Of a DNA stretch of 24,376 nt, positions 22,911 to 24,376 are shown in pieces. Below the pieces are notes generated by a model, which worked only from the letters and a program-made list of their open reading frames with translations, searched no databases and was not told where the DNA came from. The first letter of the stretch is position 1. Each line of letters starts with the position of its first letter. The DNA lies in contig JBCBZK010000046.1 in the NCBI GenBank assembly GCA_039815365.1, positions 1 through 24,376 on the forward strand. Reading direction: 5' to 3'. This DNA is from CALBPI01 sp039815365 (GTDB lineage Bacteria > Pseudomonadota > Gammaproteobacteria > Steroidobacterales > Woeseiaceae). A program made the translations under genes and the position numbers.

Positions 22911-23546
22911 ATGAAAGTGACGATCGTGCCTATCCCCGACGGCCCTTTGATGATCAATTCGCGCTGTCGAATTGTTGATGCGGATGGGCACATTCTTGCA
23001 CTGAAAGCGCCCGCGGCGCTGTGCCGGTGCGGTGCCTCCGCAAGAAAGCCATTTTGCGACGGCTCCCACAAAGCGGTGGGGTTTTCGAGCCAGCCGGGTG
23101 AAGAGCAGCTTCGTGATCAACCGATCGAGTATACGGCGCAGCTCGACGGCGACTCGGTGACCGTGTCTTATACGCCGGTGCTGTGCTCCCATGCGGGTGA
23201 GTGTCAACGTCTTGCGCCGAAAGTTTTCGATCCGCGCCGCAAACCTTGGGTTGATCCCTCACTTGGTGACCAGGATGACATCTTTACTGTGGTGGCGGCA
23301 TGTCCTTCTGGTGCATTGCAGGTCTCCGTTAACGGCGCCGCTCCCGATCATTTCCCGACCGACGCTGAAACGCTAAAAATCGAGCGTAATGGCCCCTATC
23401 GCGTATCCAACATGACGGTCGAGGCTGCCTTTGAAACAGAAGGCGCGACTGAGTCCAAGTATGTGTTGTGCAGGTGTGGTCATTCGAAAAACAAGCCGTT
23501 CTGCGACGGCACTCACTACGACAAAGGCTGGAAAGATGACGAATAG
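22911..23546 (+). CDS. Double-CDGSH iron-sulfur protein with central ferredoxin-like domain
   Basis: A 211-aa cytoplasmic Fe-S protein. The first CDGSH motif is LCRCGASARKPFCDGSH (37-53; ligands Cys38, Cys40, Cys49, His53). The second is LCRCGHSKNKPFCDGTH (186-202; Cys187, Cys189, Cys198, His202). Each fits the C-x-C-x2-(S/T)-x3-P-x-C-D-G-(S/T)-H pattern for a 2Fe-2S cluster. Between them lies a Fer4_19-type segment, LCSHAGECQRLAPKVFDP and AACPSGAL, with Cys92, Cys98 and Cys131. The N-terminal 30 residues are a short beta-rich piece. Redox or cluster-transfer roles are known for the family; the specific role here is unknown. Its end overlaps the following membrane protein gene by 11 bp. Confidence 0.92.
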   Translation: MKVTIVPIPDGPLMINSRCRIVDADGHILALKAPAALCRCGASARKPFCDGSHKAVGFSSQPGEEQLRDQPIEYTAQLDGDSVTVSYTPVLCSHAGECQRLAPKVFDPRRKPWVDPSLGDQDDIFTVVAACPSGALQVSVNGAAPDHFPTDAETLKIERNGPYRVSNMTVEAAFETEGATESKYVLCRCGHSKNKPFCDGTHYDKGWKDDE

Positions 23547-24015
23547 TACAGCGACGGTATTGCTACGGATCGCGGGAGCGCTTTGGGTTATCTGGGGTTT
23601 CGTTCACGCATTCGCAGGCGTGATGACAATCAATTTGCCGACCGGTGACGCTGTGCAGGGAATTGCGGACGCGGTTCCTGCAGGAGAAATTCTCGGTAGC
23701 TACCACGCAGCAGTCGGCGCGGTTGTTAATCAACATGGTTGGAATTTGTTGTGGGGCGGCATCGTCACATTGGTCTGCGGCATCTTGATGTTCCGCAATA
23801 ACGATACGGCTATCTGGCTCGCCGCGTTGGTCGGTGGGCTGTTGGATATCGGATACTTCGTCTTTCTCGACCTTGGCGATTTCGTCAACTTTGTTCCCGG
23901 CACAGTGATGACGCTTGTGTCGGGCACCGCCATTTTGATCTCCGCTTCTGTTGTGTTCGCTCGTTATCGTGCGAACGCACTCCCCCAATCCAGTCTAAAG
24001 GATCGTTTGTCATGA
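23536..24015 (+). CDS. Four-helix membrane protein, hypothetical
   Basis: A 159-aa protein with four membrane segments: about 7-30 (VLLRIAGALWVIWGFVHAFAG), 65-84, 90-111 and 118-140. The start is the ATG at 23536, inside the last codons of the CDGSH gene; the longer frame from 23431 merely reads that gene in another frame. The overlap implies translational coupling, so the product may be a membrane partner of the Fe-S protein. The loop GDAVQGIADAVPAGEILGSY between helices 1 and 2 is the only soluble part of note. Family not recognised. Confidence 0.8.
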   Translation: MTNSTATVLLRIAGALWVIWGFVHAFAGVMTINLPTGDAVQGIADAVPAGEILGSYHAAVGAVVNQHGWNLLWGGIVTLVCGILMFRNNDTAIWLAALVGGLLDIGYFVFLDLGDFVNFVPGTVMTLVSGTAILISASVVFARYRANALPQSSLKDRLS

Positions 24016-24031
24016 TTGACTTCTCTCGCGC

Positions 24032-24376
24032 TTAACGAGCCTGTTTGAGAATTTGCAGTAGCGCTTGCACTTTTTCGGAACGGTGCAGATCGAGATGGGT
24101 TACGCGCCAGGACTTAATCGTCCAGTGCCGCCTCGATGGCAACACTTCAACGAGGTCTGTTCTGTCGCCAACAAGCTTATGTGGCACGAAGCCAATACCG
24201 AAGCCCGAGGTTACTGCCCGCTCCATATCAGGCATTTCATTGCACCTCAGTCGTATGTGCTCAGCCGGTACGTTTTGAGAAAGCCATCTCAAAAATGGTG
24301 TGCCCAAATGCTGCGGCTCTGATGCTGAGATAAAATCATGTTGGTTGAAATCTCCAATGCCGTTCGGTTTACCACG
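24032..24376 (-). CDS. LysR-family regulator, C-terminal effector-binding part (5' end outside window)
   Basis: The frame is open to the window edge, giving the last 114 residues. DFISASEPQHLGTPFLRWL, then CNEMPDMERAVTSGFGIGFV and WRVTHLDLHRSEKVQALLQIL, follow the second half of the LysR substrate-binding domain (the AVxxGxGIGxxP pattern and the ending helix). The DNA-binding N-terminus and any divergent target lie beyond the window. It ends 16 bp from the membrane-protein stop, on the opposite strand. Confidence 0.88.
   Translation of the reverse strand, partial: RGKPNGIGDFNQHDFISASEPQHLGTPFLRWLSQNVPAEHIRLRCNEMPDMERAVTSGFGIGFVPHKLVGDRTDLVEVLPSRRHWTIKSWRVTHLDLHRSEKVQALLQILKQAR

Noticed and set aside
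23431..23535. 35-residue N-terminal extension of the last membrane protein
   Set aside because: It reads the CDGSH gene in another frame; the ATG at 23536 starts the hydrophobic protein properly.

Overview
The window looks like chromosome of a Gram-negative, respiratory gammaproteobacterium, probably aquatic. This rests on flagellar FliP and a FliA-type sigma factor, outer-membrane lipoproteins, a TonB receptor, azurin and good Fur boxes. It is an inference from gene content, not from a marker gene.

Layout. (1) 1-1067: the 3' end of fliP, then a divergent FliA-like sigma factor, cut off by a gene-free stretch that ends in a 50-nt 3' fragment of tRNA-Arg(CCG) at 1466-1515. That fragment is the classic footprint of tRNA-targeted integration. 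(2) 1539-3228: an enoyl-CoA hydratase-like gene and a divergent TetR regulator, with a near-perfect palindromic operator between them. (3) 3349-8754: two large exported proteins, a poly-Gly-tethered glycine-rich lipoprotein and a 1051-aa BNR/Asp-box propeller protein. (4) 8975-9616: an extended RpiB/LacAB-type isomerase.

(5) 9715-19310 is the most interesting part: a candidate Fur-regulated metal (probably iron) acquisition locus. Leftward run azurin and a di-heme DHOR/DUF1111 lipoprotein. Rightward run a 43-codon ORF, a small membrane protein, a DCC-family thiol protein, a collagen-like/delta-60 propeller lipoprotein, an imelysin (M75) lipoprotein, an HTTM (vitamin K-dependent carboxylase-like) membrane protein and a FecA-like TonB receptor. 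The divergent promoter is built from a perfect 22-bp inverted repeat flanking exactly a 19-bp Fur box. A second Fur box precedes the propeller gene. The parts resemble the EfeUOB iron system taken apart (cupredoxin + M75 domain + haem protein), with an HTTM enzyme and an outer-membrane receptor added. A plausible model is surface lipoproteins and the receptor capturing metal while azurin and DHOR handle electrons in the periplasm. No step is proven by sequence alone.

(6) 19397-24376: an exported SnoaL/NTF2-like protein; a leftward set of AraC regulator, then NmrA-like reductase, DUF4345 and DUF1772 membrane proteins, the last three joined by ATGA overlaps; a double-CDGSH/ferredoxin-like Fe-S protein overlapping a four-helix membrane protein; and the C-terminal part of a LysR regulator running off the right edge.
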